64,000 nucleotides of DNA from an uncultured Nioella sp. (GCA_947495575.1 CANLZL010000001.1:248001-312000), one strand, 5' to 3'; shown: positions 41,132 through 49,658, counted from the first letter of the stretch. The notes: generated by a model from the sequence alone, not told the origin. Numbers and translations: made by a program.

Positions 41132-41965
41132 TTATTCGGCTGGGGTGCCGACGCCTGAAACATTGCGTTTGGGCGATGTCTTGAAATGGGTTGCATAGAT
41201 CATGCCGCCCACAAAGGTCAGGCCGCCCACAAGGTTGCCCAGGATCACTGGGATCTCGTTATAGGCCAGATAATCGAACCAAGTGAACTCACCACCCAGC
41301 ATGATGCCCGATGGGAAGAGGAACATGTTCACGATCGAATGCTCAAAGCCGAGGTAGAAAAAGACAAGGATCGGCATCCACATCGCCATGATCTTGCCCG
41401 AGACAGTGTTTGACATCATCGCCGCTACGACGCCTGTCGAAACCATCCAGTTACACATAACGGCGCGGATAAAGACGGTCAAAAGGCCTGCACCACCTGC
41501 GGCGGCATATCCAAGCGTTCTTGCCTCTCCGATCTGGCCGATACGCTGCCCAACGGCGTTGGGTTCTTCGCTGAAGCCCATCGTAAAGATGATCGCCATG
41601 AAAACGGCCGTGGTCATCGCGCCTGCGAAGTTGCCTACAAAGACAAGACCCCAGTTCCTGAATACACCCTTCCAGGTGCATCCTGCGCGCTTGGCGATGA
41701 CAGCCAGCGGCGCAAGGGTAAATACGCCCGTCAGAAGGTCGAAACCCAATAGGTAGAGCATGCAAAACCCAACCGGGAACAAGAGCGATGCGACAAGGAA
41801 ATTGCCAGTGTTAACGGCGATAGTGACGGCAAAGGCCGCCGCAAGGGCAAGAATTGCCCCGGCCATATAGGCCCGGATCAGGGTGTCTTTGGTCGACATC
41901 ATGATTTTGGATTCGCCCGCCTCGATCATCTTGGCGGCGAATTCAGCAGGTTGAACATATGCCAT
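41132..41965 (-). CDS. Formate/nitrite transporter family (FNT) channel
   Basis: A 277-residue pentameric-channel subunit of the FocA/NirC family with six membrane helices. Conserved family stretches are AYMAGAILALAAAFAV (residues about 32-47), GFDLLTGVF (about 74-82), NWGLVFVGNFAGA (about 104-116), the CNWMVSTGV region and the GFEHSIVNMF segment (about 203-212) that carries the central pore histidine. It is the first gene of a three-gene operon with a PP2C/kinase fusion and cyanase. Cargo could be nitrite, formate, bicarbonate or cyanate; the cyanase neighbour makes cyanate or nitrogen-related anions attractive, but this is inference. Confidence 0.92.
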   Translation of the reverse strand: MAYVQPAEFAAKMIEAGESKIMMSTKDTLIRAYMAGAILALAAAFAVTIAVNTGNFLVASLLFPVGFCMLYLLGFDLLTGVFTLAPLAVIAKRAGCTWKGVFRNWGLVFVGNFAGAMTTAVFMAIIFTMGFSEEPNAVGQRIGQIGEARTLGYAAAGGAGLLTVFIRAVMCNWMVSTGVVAAMMSNTVSGKIMAMWMPILVFFYLGFEHSIVNMFLFPSGIMLGGEFTWFDYLAYNEIPVILGNLVGGLTFVGGMIYATHFKTSPKRNVSGVGTPAE

Positions 41966-42718
41966 GTTGTTTGGTCCTTACGTGGGGAAGGGAGAAATCC
42001 GGCCAAGTGGTTTGCCTGCAATGGGCAGGGTCAGGCCGGCCCCGCTCTGCCTCGCGTCGAAGTTGGCAGGGCAGAGAAGGGTTTGGGTAGACAGGGCGGC
42101 AGGTGATACCGCCCTTTCTGGTGTTCTGTGCACGGCTTGAGGGCCGATTGCGCGGGCAAACTTGAAAACACCGGCTCATTTGCAGGTCCCGGTCGGATCA
42201 CAAACGAATCCACTCGTGTTCTGAAGGGCTGATTTTTCAAGATTGACCGGGCATTGGTGAGCCATCGAGCACTCCATCTTTGCCTCAGGCCCAGACCGGG
42301 CCTATTGAAGGGATAAGATGCAGCGCCATTGCTGCGGGCCTTTTGGGCCGCAATTCCGAGGCTACGTCGATGCAGCTCGCGGAATACGTGTGTTACGCAG
42401 TTTCTGCATTGCAGAGAGAAATATGTCTGGCAACTTCCGGATCAAAATTTGATTGCAGCATTGGCACGAATTACAGAATTGCTCAAAAAGCACTGTTGAA
42501 AGCGCACAAATTTTCGGTTTTTGCCTCGTTTATGAGCGTTGGTGGTTTGGTCGAATGACGAATTGACGAAATTCGATTCTGCATCGCAGCATGACAGACT
42601 CGGGCCGCAAATGGGGTTTTCGGTGCGTTTCGCCTGACAAAACCAGATTTACAGTGTTTGTCTCCGCGACACTCCTCACGGTAACCAAGCCCCACACTGA
42701 TCAATACTAGAGGCTCAC
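41966..42718. other. 753-bp divergent non-coding region, FNT operon / PrpF gene
   Basis: No gene is supported. Open frames inside it (for example near 42031-42240, 42280-42558 and 42483-42704) lack ribosome binding sites and recognisable domains. On the FNT side the leader has a hairpin at 42093-42115. The length is unusual for this gene-dense window and leaves room for a leader RNA. Confidence 0.6.
42093..42115 (-). other. Hairpin in the long FNT leader
   Basis: AGGGCGG and CCGCCCT form a 7-bp stem with a 9-nt loop about 130 nt upstream of the FNT start. It could be part of a regulatory leader, but no known riboswitch is recognised. Confidence 0.35.
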
Positions 42719-43864
42719 ATGGCGCAAGCTCGACTGAAGGCCGCGTTCTACCGCGGCGGCACTTCCAAGGCAGTGTTATTTAACGGAGCTGATTTGCCAG
42801 CCGACAAGGCAATCAGGGACCGAATTTTTCTGCATGTCCTTGGCAGCCCGGACGCATATGGGCGGCAGTTGGACGGAATGGGCGGCGGGATTTCCTCATT
42901 GTCCAAAGTGGTCATCGTCGAACCGTCCGAGCGGTCGGACGCCGATGTGGACTACACTTTCGTTCAAATTGCGGTCGACCAACCTGTCGCCGACTATGGG
43001 GCGATGTGTGGAAATATGTCGTCGGCTGTGGGGGCTTTTGCGCTGGATGAGGGGATGGTTGCCGGTTTGGAAAATTCAGCAACCGTTCGCGTTCACAACA
43101 CCAATACGGGCAAAATCTTCCACGCGATCTATCCAACAGAAAATGGAAAAGTGGTCGAAGAAGGCGATTTTGAAATTCCAGGTGTATCGGGCAGAGGCGC
43201 GCGAGTTCAGTTGGATTTTCTGGATCCCGGCGGCGCATCTACGGGCAAGCTTTTGCCAACGGACTACGCGATAGAAAATCTGGAAGTCGACGGGGAGGGC
43301 CGCTTTGAGGTTTCGATGATTGACGCCTCAAACCCAATGATTTTCTTGAAAGCTGAGGCTGTGGGGTGCAGCGCGATGGAGGCGCCCGCGGATCTGGATG
43401 CCAACGCTGACCTAATGATGCGTTTGGACCGGATCCGTCGGACGGCCGCAGTTGCAATGGGTATGGCAAGTGCACCGGATGCCGCCAAACTGTCCAACCC
43501 GCGGATCGCAATCGTTGCAAAACCGGCGGAATTCTCTGCCCTGGATGGGCGCAGCTATGGGTCTTCAGACTATGACATCGCCGTTCGCATGGTCTCGATG
43601 GGGAACTTCCACCGAGCGATCACCCTGACCGGTGCCATGTGCGTTGCGGTGGCTGCGGCAGTACCGGGAAGTTTGGTCAATCAAATAGTCACTGAGGATG
43701 GCGGGTTTACTATTGGCAATCCATCCGGCTTGCTGCCGGTGCAGGCTGATGTGCGATCTGATAATGGCAAGATTTTTGCCAGCTCAGCCACAGCGTTCCG
43801 GACGCAACGACGGATAATGGAAGGATATGTGCTCTTTCCCGCCCGATTTCTGGAAGACGCCTAA
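42719..43864 (+). CDS. PrpF-family isomerase (4-oxalomesaconate tautomerase / methylaconitate isomerase-like)
   Basis: A 381-residue protein of the PrpF family, with a double diaminopimelate-epimerase-like fold. Features are RLKAAFYRGGTSKAVLF (residues about 5-21), with the lysine of the R-G-G-T-S-K-G motif, the CGNMSSAVGAFAL motif near residue 99 with the first active-site cysteine, and GAMCVAVAAAVPGS near residue 305 with a second. AGAGG precedes the ATG. It stands alone between the long non-coding region and the two-component genes. Members isomerise unsaturated tricarboxylates (methylaconitate, oxalomesaconate); which one applies here is unknown. Confidence 0.9.
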   Translation: MAQARLKAAFYRGGTSKAVLFNGADLPADKAIRDRIFLHVLGSPDAYGRQLDGMGGGISSLSKVVIVEPSERSDADVDYTFVQIAVDQPVADYGAMCGNMSSAVGAFALDEGMVAGLENSATVRVHNTNTGKIFHAIYPTENGKVVEEGDFEIPGVSGRGARVQLDFLDPGGASTGKLLPTDYAIENLEVDGEGRFEVSMIDASNPMIFLKAEAVGCSAMEAPADLDANADLMMRLDRIRRTAAVAMGMASAPDAAKLSNPRIAIVAKPAEFSALDGRSYGSSDYDIAVRMVSMGNFHRAITLTGAMCVAVAAAVPGSLVNQIVTEDGGFTIGNPSGLLPVQADVRSDNGKIFASSATAFRTQRRIMEGYVLFPARFLEDA

Positions 43865-43922
43865 TTGGCGTAACCCATTAACTATTTGATAAATAAGCCA
43901 TAAGGTTAAAAGTCGCTAAGTT

Positions 43923-43938
43923 TTGCGGGTTCCCGCAA
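43923..43938. promoter_or_regulatory. Perfect palindrome upstream of the two-component genes
   Basis: TTGCGGGTTCCCGCAA is a fully symmetric 16-mer in the 300-bp gap before the histidine kinase. A near-copy, TTGCGGATTTCCGCAG, lies at 46171-46186 just after the response regulator and before the transport operon. The pair suggests a binding site for the locally encoded NarL-type regulator. Confidence 0.55.
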
Positions 43939-44168
43939 TTCGGTTGCGCTTTTGACGCTACTGGTCGCGGCCCCCCGCCGTTTAGATCGAGGACCACGAA
44001 TTCGCCAAACTTCGAAAATGGAGGGACCATGCGTGAGGTTGCCGGGGCGTCCCTACAAGTGGGCGGCGCAAAATCGACTTTTCAGTTTCTTCAATTGGGC
44101 CAGCAGCGTTGAAACGCGCGGGGCAATATGATGATATTGGGCCACCGTCGGACAAGTTGGTTGCCACA

Positions 44169-45374
44169 ATGCCCAAGTCAGAAGATGCGCTGTCGTGTTT
44201 CCTGTCGATCGCGCGCGCGATTGCGGGGCCAACCGATCTTGAACTGGTATTGGAAAACTTTGCCGATGGCCTGCGCACGCTGATCCCGCATGACCATTTG
44301 GATATTGTCTTGCTCCATCCTTCAGGCACGCAGATTTGCTACGAAGCCCGGATGCACACCACTTGGAGCCATTCACATAATCCCCGTAAACCCACGGAAA
44401 CCAGCCCGATCCGCGCGGTTTTGCGCGGTGAGTTGCCATTCATTCTGACCGAGGATGCCTGGAAGGATGAGCGTCTGAATTTTAAGGGTGCCGACAGTAA
44501 ACCCCTTTTCGACGCCGATCTGCATAGTCGGATTATTGTACCGTTGCGGGTGCAAGGAGAGATTATTGGGTCATTGGCCATATCCAGCCACAAAGTGAAC
44601 TATTATGAGACCGATTTGGTGGTTATCGCCCAAGGCGCGGCAGATCTAGTTGCGGCCTATCTCTTTGCGCTTGAACGGGGCAAGGAGGCCCGTGACGCGG
44701 CTGTAGCGGAAAGCGAGGCCCGTGGACGCGAAAATGCCTTGCGCCTTGGAGCATTGCGGTTGACCGAAGGCATGGAGCGGGAACGCCAGCGCCTGGGTAT
44801 GGACCTGCACGACCAAACCCTTGCCGATTTGGCGCGAATTATTCGACGTATGTCGCGCGCGCGTGATGGCGGCGGACTGAACGTGGATGAGTTGGGAACC
44901 ATCGAGTCCGATCTGGAATTTTGTCTCAATGACTTGCGCGGAATTGTCGAGGACATGAAACCTGCTGTTTTGCAGATGTTTGGATTTGCAGAGGCGGTCG
45001 AAGCGCATATGCAGCGTTGTATTACCCATTATCGTCGCGACATCAGTTTTGAGGTAAATGACAAAACTCGCGGCCTTGTTGATCTCTTGCCGGATACAAT
45101 CCGAACAGCGGTATATCGTATCGTGCAAGAGGCCGTGAACAATGCCCTCAACCACGGCGATGCCACAAAAATCTTGGTAGAGGTTAGCGGCGATGGGTCG
45201 GGCTTGACAGTTCAGGTCGATGACAATGGATCTGGAATCGATGAGGGTGCCGCGCAGTCGACGAGCGGGATCAGCAATATCAGGACACGCGCCGAACTGA
45301 TTTCGGCTAAGGTAGAATTGGCGCGCCTCGGCAGCGAGGGTGGGACACGGGTCGTGTTTTTCCTACCGCTGTGA
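44169..45374 (+). CDS. NarL-type sensor histidine kinase (GAF, HisKA_3, HATPase_c)
   Basis: About 401 residues (421 if the TTG at 44109 is used; neither start has a good ribosome binding site). No membrane helix, so it is a soluble sensor. A GAF domain covers roughly the first 180 residues; RQRLGMDLHDQTLADLARI (about 215-233) is the HisKA_3 dimerisation box with the phospho-accepting histidine; the ATPase domain follows with EAVNNALNHG (N box), VDDNGSGID (G1) and TSGISNIRTRAELI (G2). Its partner response regulator is 46 nt downstream. The input signal is unknown; the GAF domain suggests a small cytoplasmic ligand or redox cofactor. Confidence 0.88.
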   Translation: MPKSEDALSCFLSIARAIAGPTDLELVLENFADGLRTLIPHDHLDIVLLHPSGTQICYEARMHTTWSHSHNPRKPTETSPIRAVLRGELPFILTEDAWKDERLNFKGADSKPLFDADLHSRIIVPLRVQGEIIGSLAISSHKVNYYETDLVVIAQGAADLVAAYLFALERGKEARDAAVAESEARGRENALRLGALRLTEGMERERQRLGMDLHDQTLADLARIIRRMSRARDGGGLNVDELGTIESDLEFCLNDLRGIVEDMKPAVLQMFGFAEAVEAHMQRCITHYRRDISFEVNDKTRGLVDLLPDTIRTAVYRIVQEAVNNALNHGDATKILVEVSGDGSGLTVQVDDNGSGIDEGAAQSTSGISNIRTRAELISAKVELARLGSEGGTRVVFFLPL

Positions 45375-45420
45375 CCCCAGAACCGCGTTAATTGGCGGCC
45401 CAACAACAGGAGAGCGGAAT

Positions 45421-46149
45421 TTGCGCTTATTGATCGCGGAGGATGACAAGCTACACCGGGCCTTCTTGAAAGGCGTAGCCGAAGAAGTCCTGACTGACGA
45501 TTTGGAAATGGTCGAGGCCGAGGACGGTCAGGTCGCGCTGGACGCGTTCCTGGACGCACCTTTTGAAGCCGTAATCCTGGACCTGCAAATGCCGCATGTC
45601 ACGGGCGTCGATGTGGCCAAGCGCATCTGGGCCCGACACACCAGCACGCGAATTCTGTTTTGGTCCAATTATGCCGACGAAGCCTACATTCGTGGCATCA
45701 CCAGAATTGTACCGCCGGAAGCAGTCTATGGATATGTCTTGAAAACAACGCCAGAGGATCGCTTGAAAATGGCGATCCAAGGAGTATTTCAGGCGGATCA
45801 ATGCGTGATCGACCGGGAAGTGCGCGGCGTGCAACAACGCTCGTCTGATCGCGTGTCCAGCCTGACCGATCTTGAGTATGAAGCGCTGGTTGATTTAAGC
45901 CTTGGCCTGACTGACAAGGCGATGGCCGCGCGGCGTCGAGTGTCCTTGCGTGGCGCGCAAAGCCGATTGCAACATCTTTACCAGAAATTGGGTCTCGACA
46001 AATCCGATATCCCCGTCGGCGATTGGGGCCCAAGCTTCAACTCTCGCACTAGGGCAATTTCGGTTGCGATCTCACGCGGCCTTCTTAACGCTGATGCATT
46101 GAGGCAGGAAGAAGCTGATTTGCAGGCCTGGCTGAAGAAAAAAATCTGA
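45421..46149 (+). CDS. Response regulator, LuxR/NarL-like output domain
   Basis: A 242-residue regulator that starts at a TTG six bases after AGGAGAG (45408-45414). Receiver: acidic pair in LIAEDDK (residues 5-9), phospho-acceptor Asp54 in VILDLQMP and switch lysine in YVLKTTPEDRL near residue 110. The C-terminal half has a helix-turn-helix related to LuxR types (SLTDLEYEALVDLSLGL then KAMAARRRVSLRGAQSRLQ) with an atypical tail of about 45 residues after the LYQKLGL helix. It follows the histidine kinase and precedes the tautomerase/SMP-30/Liv operon, which it may control. Confidence 0.86.
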   Translation: MRLLIAEDDKLHRAFLKGVAEEVLTDDLEMVEAEDGQVALDAFLDAPFEAVILDLQMPHVTGVDVAKRIWARHTSTRILFWSNYADEAYIRGITRIVPPEAVYGYVLKTTPEDRLKMAIQGVFQADQCVIDREVRGVQQRSSDRVSSLTDLEYEALVDLSLGLTDKAMAARRRVSLRGAQSRLQHLYQKLGLDKSDIPVGDWGPSFNSRTRAISVAISRGLLNADALRQEEADLQAWLKKKI

Positions 46150-46166
46150 AAAACGAATGAATCTAA

Positions 46167-46189
46167 GGGCTTGCGGATTTCCGCAGCCC
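46167..46189. promoter_or_regulatory. Palindrome/hairpin between response regulator and tautomerase operon
   Basis: GGGCTTGCGGA-TT-TCCGCAGCCC is symmetric apart from one extra T, and its core TTGCGGATTTCCGCAG matches the palindrome at 43923-43938. It could be an operator for the response regulator or an RNA hairpin ending its gene; there is no T-run behind it, which favours the operator reading. Confidence 0.5.
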
Positions 46190-46303
46190 AATGGCGTAGG
46201 TCCGCCAATCCTTTGCGGTGCTCCACGCATCTTCCTGTTTTTGAATTGCCTAATTTGAATGCAACAGGTGTCGGGAGGCGCCGGAAGTAAGGGGAGCACC
46301 AAG

Positions 46304-46513
46304 ATGCCATTCGTGAATATCCGCATTGTCAAACAGGTCATCGAGCATGACCCGGAGGGCATTAAGGCCAAGGTGAATGAAGATGTTACAGCATCCATTG
46401 CCGCAGCTGCCGGAATTCCCGCAGAAAATGTGTGGGTGACCTTTGATGAGGTGGATGAAACCGATTGGTTCTCTGGCGGCGTCCGCGTCAAGGAGCTGAG
46501 GGCGCAATCATGA
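46304..46513 (+). CDS. 4-oxalocrotonate tautomerase-family protein
   Basis: A 69-residue small tautomerase with the catalytic N-terminal proline right after the initiator methionine (MPFVNIRI). The beta-alpha-beta unit continues with a helix (KAKVNEDVTASIAAAAG) and ENVWVTFDEVDETDWFSGG, where the second strand and hairpin lie. Ribosome binding site GGGGAG precedes the ATG; a longer upstream frame would bury the proline and is rejected. It overlaps the SMP-30 gene start by four bases (ATGA) and opens a long operon. Such enzymes move a double bond in an unsaturated keto acid; substrate unknown. Confidence 0.85.
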   Translation: MPFVNIRIVKQVIEHDPEGIKAKVNEDVTASIAAAAGIPAENVWVTFDEVDETDWFSGGVRVKELRAQS

Positions 46514-47397
46514 GCGTTACGATCCATGATGACCGTTTTCGCGATGTGATTGGCGACAGTGTCAATCTTGAGCAGGTCGGCACCGGTTTTGCATTTACCG
46601 AAGGCCCGATTTGGCACCCGGTTGAAAAGCATCTGACGTTTTCAGACATGCCCGGCGATCATATGCGCCGCTGGACACCAGACGGCCAGATCGAGACGTT
46701 CCGCCAGCCCTGCAACATGGCCAATGGCAACACCTACGACGCAGAAGGTCGAATAGTGACTTGCGAGCATGCGACCAGCCGCGTCACGCGCACCGAACAT
46801 GATGGTTCGATCACTGTGCTTGCCACGCATTACACCGGAAAAGAGCTAAACAGCCCAAATGACATTGTCGTACGAAACGACGGTTTGATCTATTTCACAG
46901 ATCCCACTTATGGACGGCTGGACTACTACGGTGTCGAACGAGACTGTGAATTGGATTACCAAGGTGTCTATTGCGTGACGCCGGATGGATCCCGCATCTC
47001 ACGGATTGCAGATGATTTTGGCCAGCCAAATGGCCTGTGCTTCTCGCTGGACCACAACACACTTTTTGTCAACGATACAGAGCGTTGCCACATTCGCAGC
47101 TTTGAGATTGCCGCAGATGGCACAGCGACCGGTGGCGATGTCTGGGTTGACGTAACGGGGGAGGGCGAAGGCCACCCCGACGGAATGAAAATAGACTCCG
47201 CAGGAAATGTTTATTGCACAGGCCCTGGTGGAGTTCATGTGATATCGTCAGACAAAACCTGTCTGGGCGTCATTCACATGCAAGAGTTTACTGCGAATTT
47301 CGCCTGGGGAGGGGATGATCTGAAGGATATGTTCTTTACGTCATCCACATCTCTGTATCGGGCGAAGGTCAAAACGGCGGGACTTGCCCTGTTTTGA
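46510..47397 (+). CDS. SMP-30/gluconolactonase-family lactonase
   Basis: A 295-residue six-bladed beta-propeller hydrolase. The metal-ligand residues of the family are present: glutamate in FTEGPIWHP (residue about 31), asparagine in GKELNSPNDIVV (about 117) and aspartate in GHPDGMKIDSAG (about 221); QPNGLCFS supplies the usual further asparagine. Family members open sugar or other lactones using a divalent metal. Coupled to the tautomerase gene and followed, 66 nt later, by a Liv-type binding protein gene, so the operon seems to import and process a lactone, or a precursor converted to one. Confidence 0.9.
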   Translation: MSVTIHDDRFRDVIGDSVNLEQVGTGFAFTEGPIWHPVEKHLTFSDMPGDHMRRWTPDGQIETFRQPCNMANGNTYDAEGRIVTCEHATSRVTRTEHDGSITVLATHYTGKELNSPNDIVVRNDGLIYFTDPTYGRLDYYGVERDCELDYQGVYCVTPDGSRISRIADDFGQPNGLCFSLDHNTLFVNDTERCHIRSFEIAADGTATGGDVWVDVTGEGEGHPDGMKIDSAGNVYCTGPGGVHVISSDKTCLGVIHMQEFTANFAWGGDDLKDMFFTSSTSLYRAKVKTAGLALF

Positions 47398-47463
47398 TAC
47401 CCCAATGGGCGCGAGGAGGCGCCTGATAACCAAATGAATGAACGAGATTCTCGGGAGGAATTC

Positions 47464-48663
47464 ATGATCACTAAGAAACGCCTAATGGCCGTTGCGGCAT
47501 TGACTGCAACCACAGCCATTCCGACTTTCGCTGCCGCTGATGAAGGTGTCATCCGCATCGGTGCGCTCTATCCGACTTCGGGCCCTTGCCAGATGATTGG
47601 TGACTTTGCTTTGCAGGGCACCCAAATGTTGGTTGATGAAGTGAACGCAGCTGGCGGCGTAAACGGCCAGATGTTGGAAGTGGTTCACCGCGACTCTCGC
47701 TGTGATCCGGCCGAAGCCACCGCAATGGCCCGCGATCTTATCGCCCGTGAAGATGTCGACTTCCTCGTTGGCGGCGTAAGCTCCTCCGTGGGGCAGGCAA
47801 TTTCGGCGGTCTCTCGGACCGAAGAAGTGATCTACATCGCGTCGATCCCGAAAACGGTTCAGATGACCACGCCTGAAAACCTGCACCCTTATGTGTTCCG
47901 GTCTGCGGCAAACACCAATACCGAAGGTGGGTCGGCGGCTGTTCTGGCGGATCGCCTTGGTCTTGACCGGATTTGTACCATCCTTATGGACTACTCCTAT
48001 GGTCACAGCCTGAACGAGGCATTCACTTCGACGCTTGCAGAAATTCGCCCCGATGCTGAGATCGTGGTGCAGGAATGGCCGCAAAACGGCACGACCGACT
48101 ACACTGCACACATCACCAACATCATGGCCGCTGGCTGTGACGGCGTGTTCTCAGGTGTTTGGGCAGGCCTCTTCCCGGCCTTTGCAAGCCAGGCTGGACC
48201 GTTCGGCTTCTTCGATCAGGTGACATATATCACTGCGGGCGAAGTTGGCTCTCCTGAACTGGCCGAACAGATGGGCGCGGACATGCCCGAGGGCATCTGG
48301 GCGAATTCTTACGAGGTGTTCTACTATCCCGATACGCCTGCGCATAACGATTTTGTTGCCGACCTTCAGGAAGAACTGGGAGTAGAACACACCCCGTCCT
48401 GGCCGGTAACCGGGTATGTCGCATTGCAGTGGCTGGTTGAGGCGATGGAACTCGCAGGTTCTGCTGAAACCGATGCTGTTATTGCCGCCTTGGAAGGTCT
48501 GTCCATCGAGACACCGATCGGAACGCAGACGATGCGTGCGTCGGATCACCAGGCCAATCGCGGTCAGTTCTGGGGCCAGATGCATATGTCTGATGATGAT
48601 GCTTATCCGTATCCCGTTATGGATCCGGTCGAGTACATCCCCGCAGATGAGCTGATGGACTAA
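47464..48663 (+). CDS. Liv-type ABC transporter substrate-binding protein (Peripla_BP_6)
   Basis: A 399-residue periplasmic protein with signal peptide (MITKKRLMAVAALTATTAIPTFAAA) and a branched-chain-amino-acid/amide type fold: IRIGALYPTSGPCQMIGDFALQG (residues about 31-53), VNAAGGVNGQMLEVVHRDSRCDP (about 60-82) and DFLVGGVSSSVGQAIS (about 100). The start at 47464 follows GGGAGGAA. Despite the Liv name, this family binds many aromatic acids, amides and polyamines. It is divided from the permease genes by a strong terminator-like hairpin. Confidence 0.93.
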   Translation: MITKKRLMAVAALTATTAIPTFAAADEGVIRIGALYPTSGPCQMIGDFALQGTQMLVDEVNAAGGVNGQMLEVVHRDSRCDPAEATAMARDLIAREDVDFLVGGVSSSVGQAISAVSRTEEVIYIASIPKTVQMTTPENLHPYVFRSAANTNTEGGSAAVLADRLGLDRICTILMDYSYGHSLNEAFTSTLAEIRPDAEIVVQEWPQNGTTDYTAHITNIMAAGCDGVFSGVWAGLFPAFASQAGPFGFFDQVTYITAGEVGSPELAEQMGADMPEGIWANSYEVFYYPDTPAHNDFVADLQEELGVEHTPSWPVTGYVALQWLVEAMELAGSAETDAVIAALEGLSIETPIGTQTMRASDHQANRGQFWGQMHMSDDDAYPYPVMDPVEYIPADELMD

Positions 48664-48675
48664 CGTCTTCTCCCC

Positions 48676-48745
48676 GGGTCAGCCAAGTGATTGTGTATAT
48701 GGTGTCCTCCACGCACTCCACAACTTGGCTGGCCCACCCTTTTTT
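48676..48745 (+). terminator. Intra-operon attenuator between Liv binding protein and LivH genes
   Basis: GGGTCAGCCAAGT (48676-48688) pairs with ACTTGGCTGGCCC (48723-48735) over 13 bp with one G-U pair; the loop is 34 nt, and a T6 run follows at 48740-48745. It looks like a partial terminator that lowers transcription into the membrane and ATPase genes. Confidence 0.85.
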
Positions 48746-48766
48746 CGAATGTCTGGAACTTGACGC

Positions 48767-49657
48767 ATGTTCAACAATCCGGTTCTCACCTTTATCCAGT
48801 TGATGAATGGCATCTCGCTTGGGATGAACCTCTTCATCATCGCGGCGGGATTGACCCTGATCCTGGGTGTCCTCCGAGTTCTCAACTTTGCTCATGGCGC
48901 ATTCTACATGATGGGCGGATATATCTGCTTTTCGCTTGTAGGGTTGTTTGCCGGGCTGCCCGGTGGCTTCTGGCTGGCCGTGGTTGGATCCGCAATCGCT
49001 TTGGCGGCCTTTGCCTGGGTGGTTGAAACCACCATGCTGCGCCACCTCTATGATCGCGATCACCTCTACCAGTTGCTGTTTACCTTCGCCCTGGTGATGA
49101 TCATCAGTGATTTGGTGCGCTTTAATTGGGGTACGAATGTTCTGTCCGTGTCGTTGCCAAATGGCTTCCGCGGCGCAACCGATCTTGGGATTTCCTTTTA
49201 TCCTACATATCGGCTTCTTTTGACCGGAATGGGTATCTTCGTAGCCATTTCGATGTGGTATTTCGTTAACAAAACCCGTGCCGGGCGCTTTGTGCGTGCC
49301 GCGCGTCAAGACCGGGAGATGCTTGAATCGCTCGGGATAAACGTTGGCCGCGTCTATATGCTGGTCTTTGTCGCGGGTTCTGCGCTTGCCGGGCTCGGTG
49401 GTGCTCTCGCAGCTCCTGCCGTGTCGCTGGCACCGGGTATGGATGCCGAGATCATCGTGCAATGCTTCATCATCGTCATTATCGGCGGCCTTGGCAGCCT
49501 TGGGGGGGCCTTTGTCGGCGCACTGATGCTGGGCTTGCTAAAATCCTTTGGTGTGATGCTGATCCCGAATTTCGAAATCGTCCTGATCTATCTGATGATG
49601 GTTATTGTCCTGATGTTCCGTCCATGGGGCCTTCTGGGCAAGCCGGAGGCTAAATAA
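48767..49657 (+). CDS. livH: Liv-type ABC permease (LivH)
   Basis: A 296-residue inner-membrane subunit with about eight helices. LivH motifs: MNGISLGMNLFIIAAGLTLILGVLRVLNFAHGAFYMMG (residues about 10-50, read in parts), RAARQDREMLESLGINVGR (about 182-200, the ATPase-contact loop) and IIGGLGSLGGAFVGAL near residue 242. It follows the attenuator hairpin and ends two bases before livM. Confidence 0.94.
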   Translation: MFNNPVLTFIQLMNGISLGMNLFIIAAGLTLILGVLRVLNFAHGAFYMMGGYICFSLVGLFAGLPGGFWLAVVGSAIALAAFAWVVETTMLRHLYDRDHLYQLLFTFALVMIISDLVRFNWGTNVLSVSLPNGFRGATDLGISFYPTYRLLLTGMGIFVAISMWYFVNKTRAGRFVRAARQDREMLESLGINVGRVYMLVFVAGSALAGLGGALAAPAVSLAPGMDAEIIVQCFIIVIIGGLGSLGGAFVGALMLGLLKSFGVMLIPNFEIVLIYLMMVIVLMFRPWGLLGKPEAK

Positions 49658-49658
49658 C

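Noticed and set aside
42462-42483. Sigma-54-like TTGGCACG ... TTGCT
   Set aside because: The distance between the GG and GC elements is 16 bases, not the required 10, so it cannot be a -24/-12 promoter.
42280-42558. 92-codon open frame in the long FNT/PrpF gap
   Set aside because: It begins with TTG without a ribosome binding site and has no recognisable domain; composition is not clearly coding.
48676-48745. End of the operon at the Liv binding-protein hairpin
   Set aside because: The following Liv permease and ATPase genes continue on the same strand with no other obvious promoter, and similar hairpins follow the other SBP genes, so it is treated as an attenuator.
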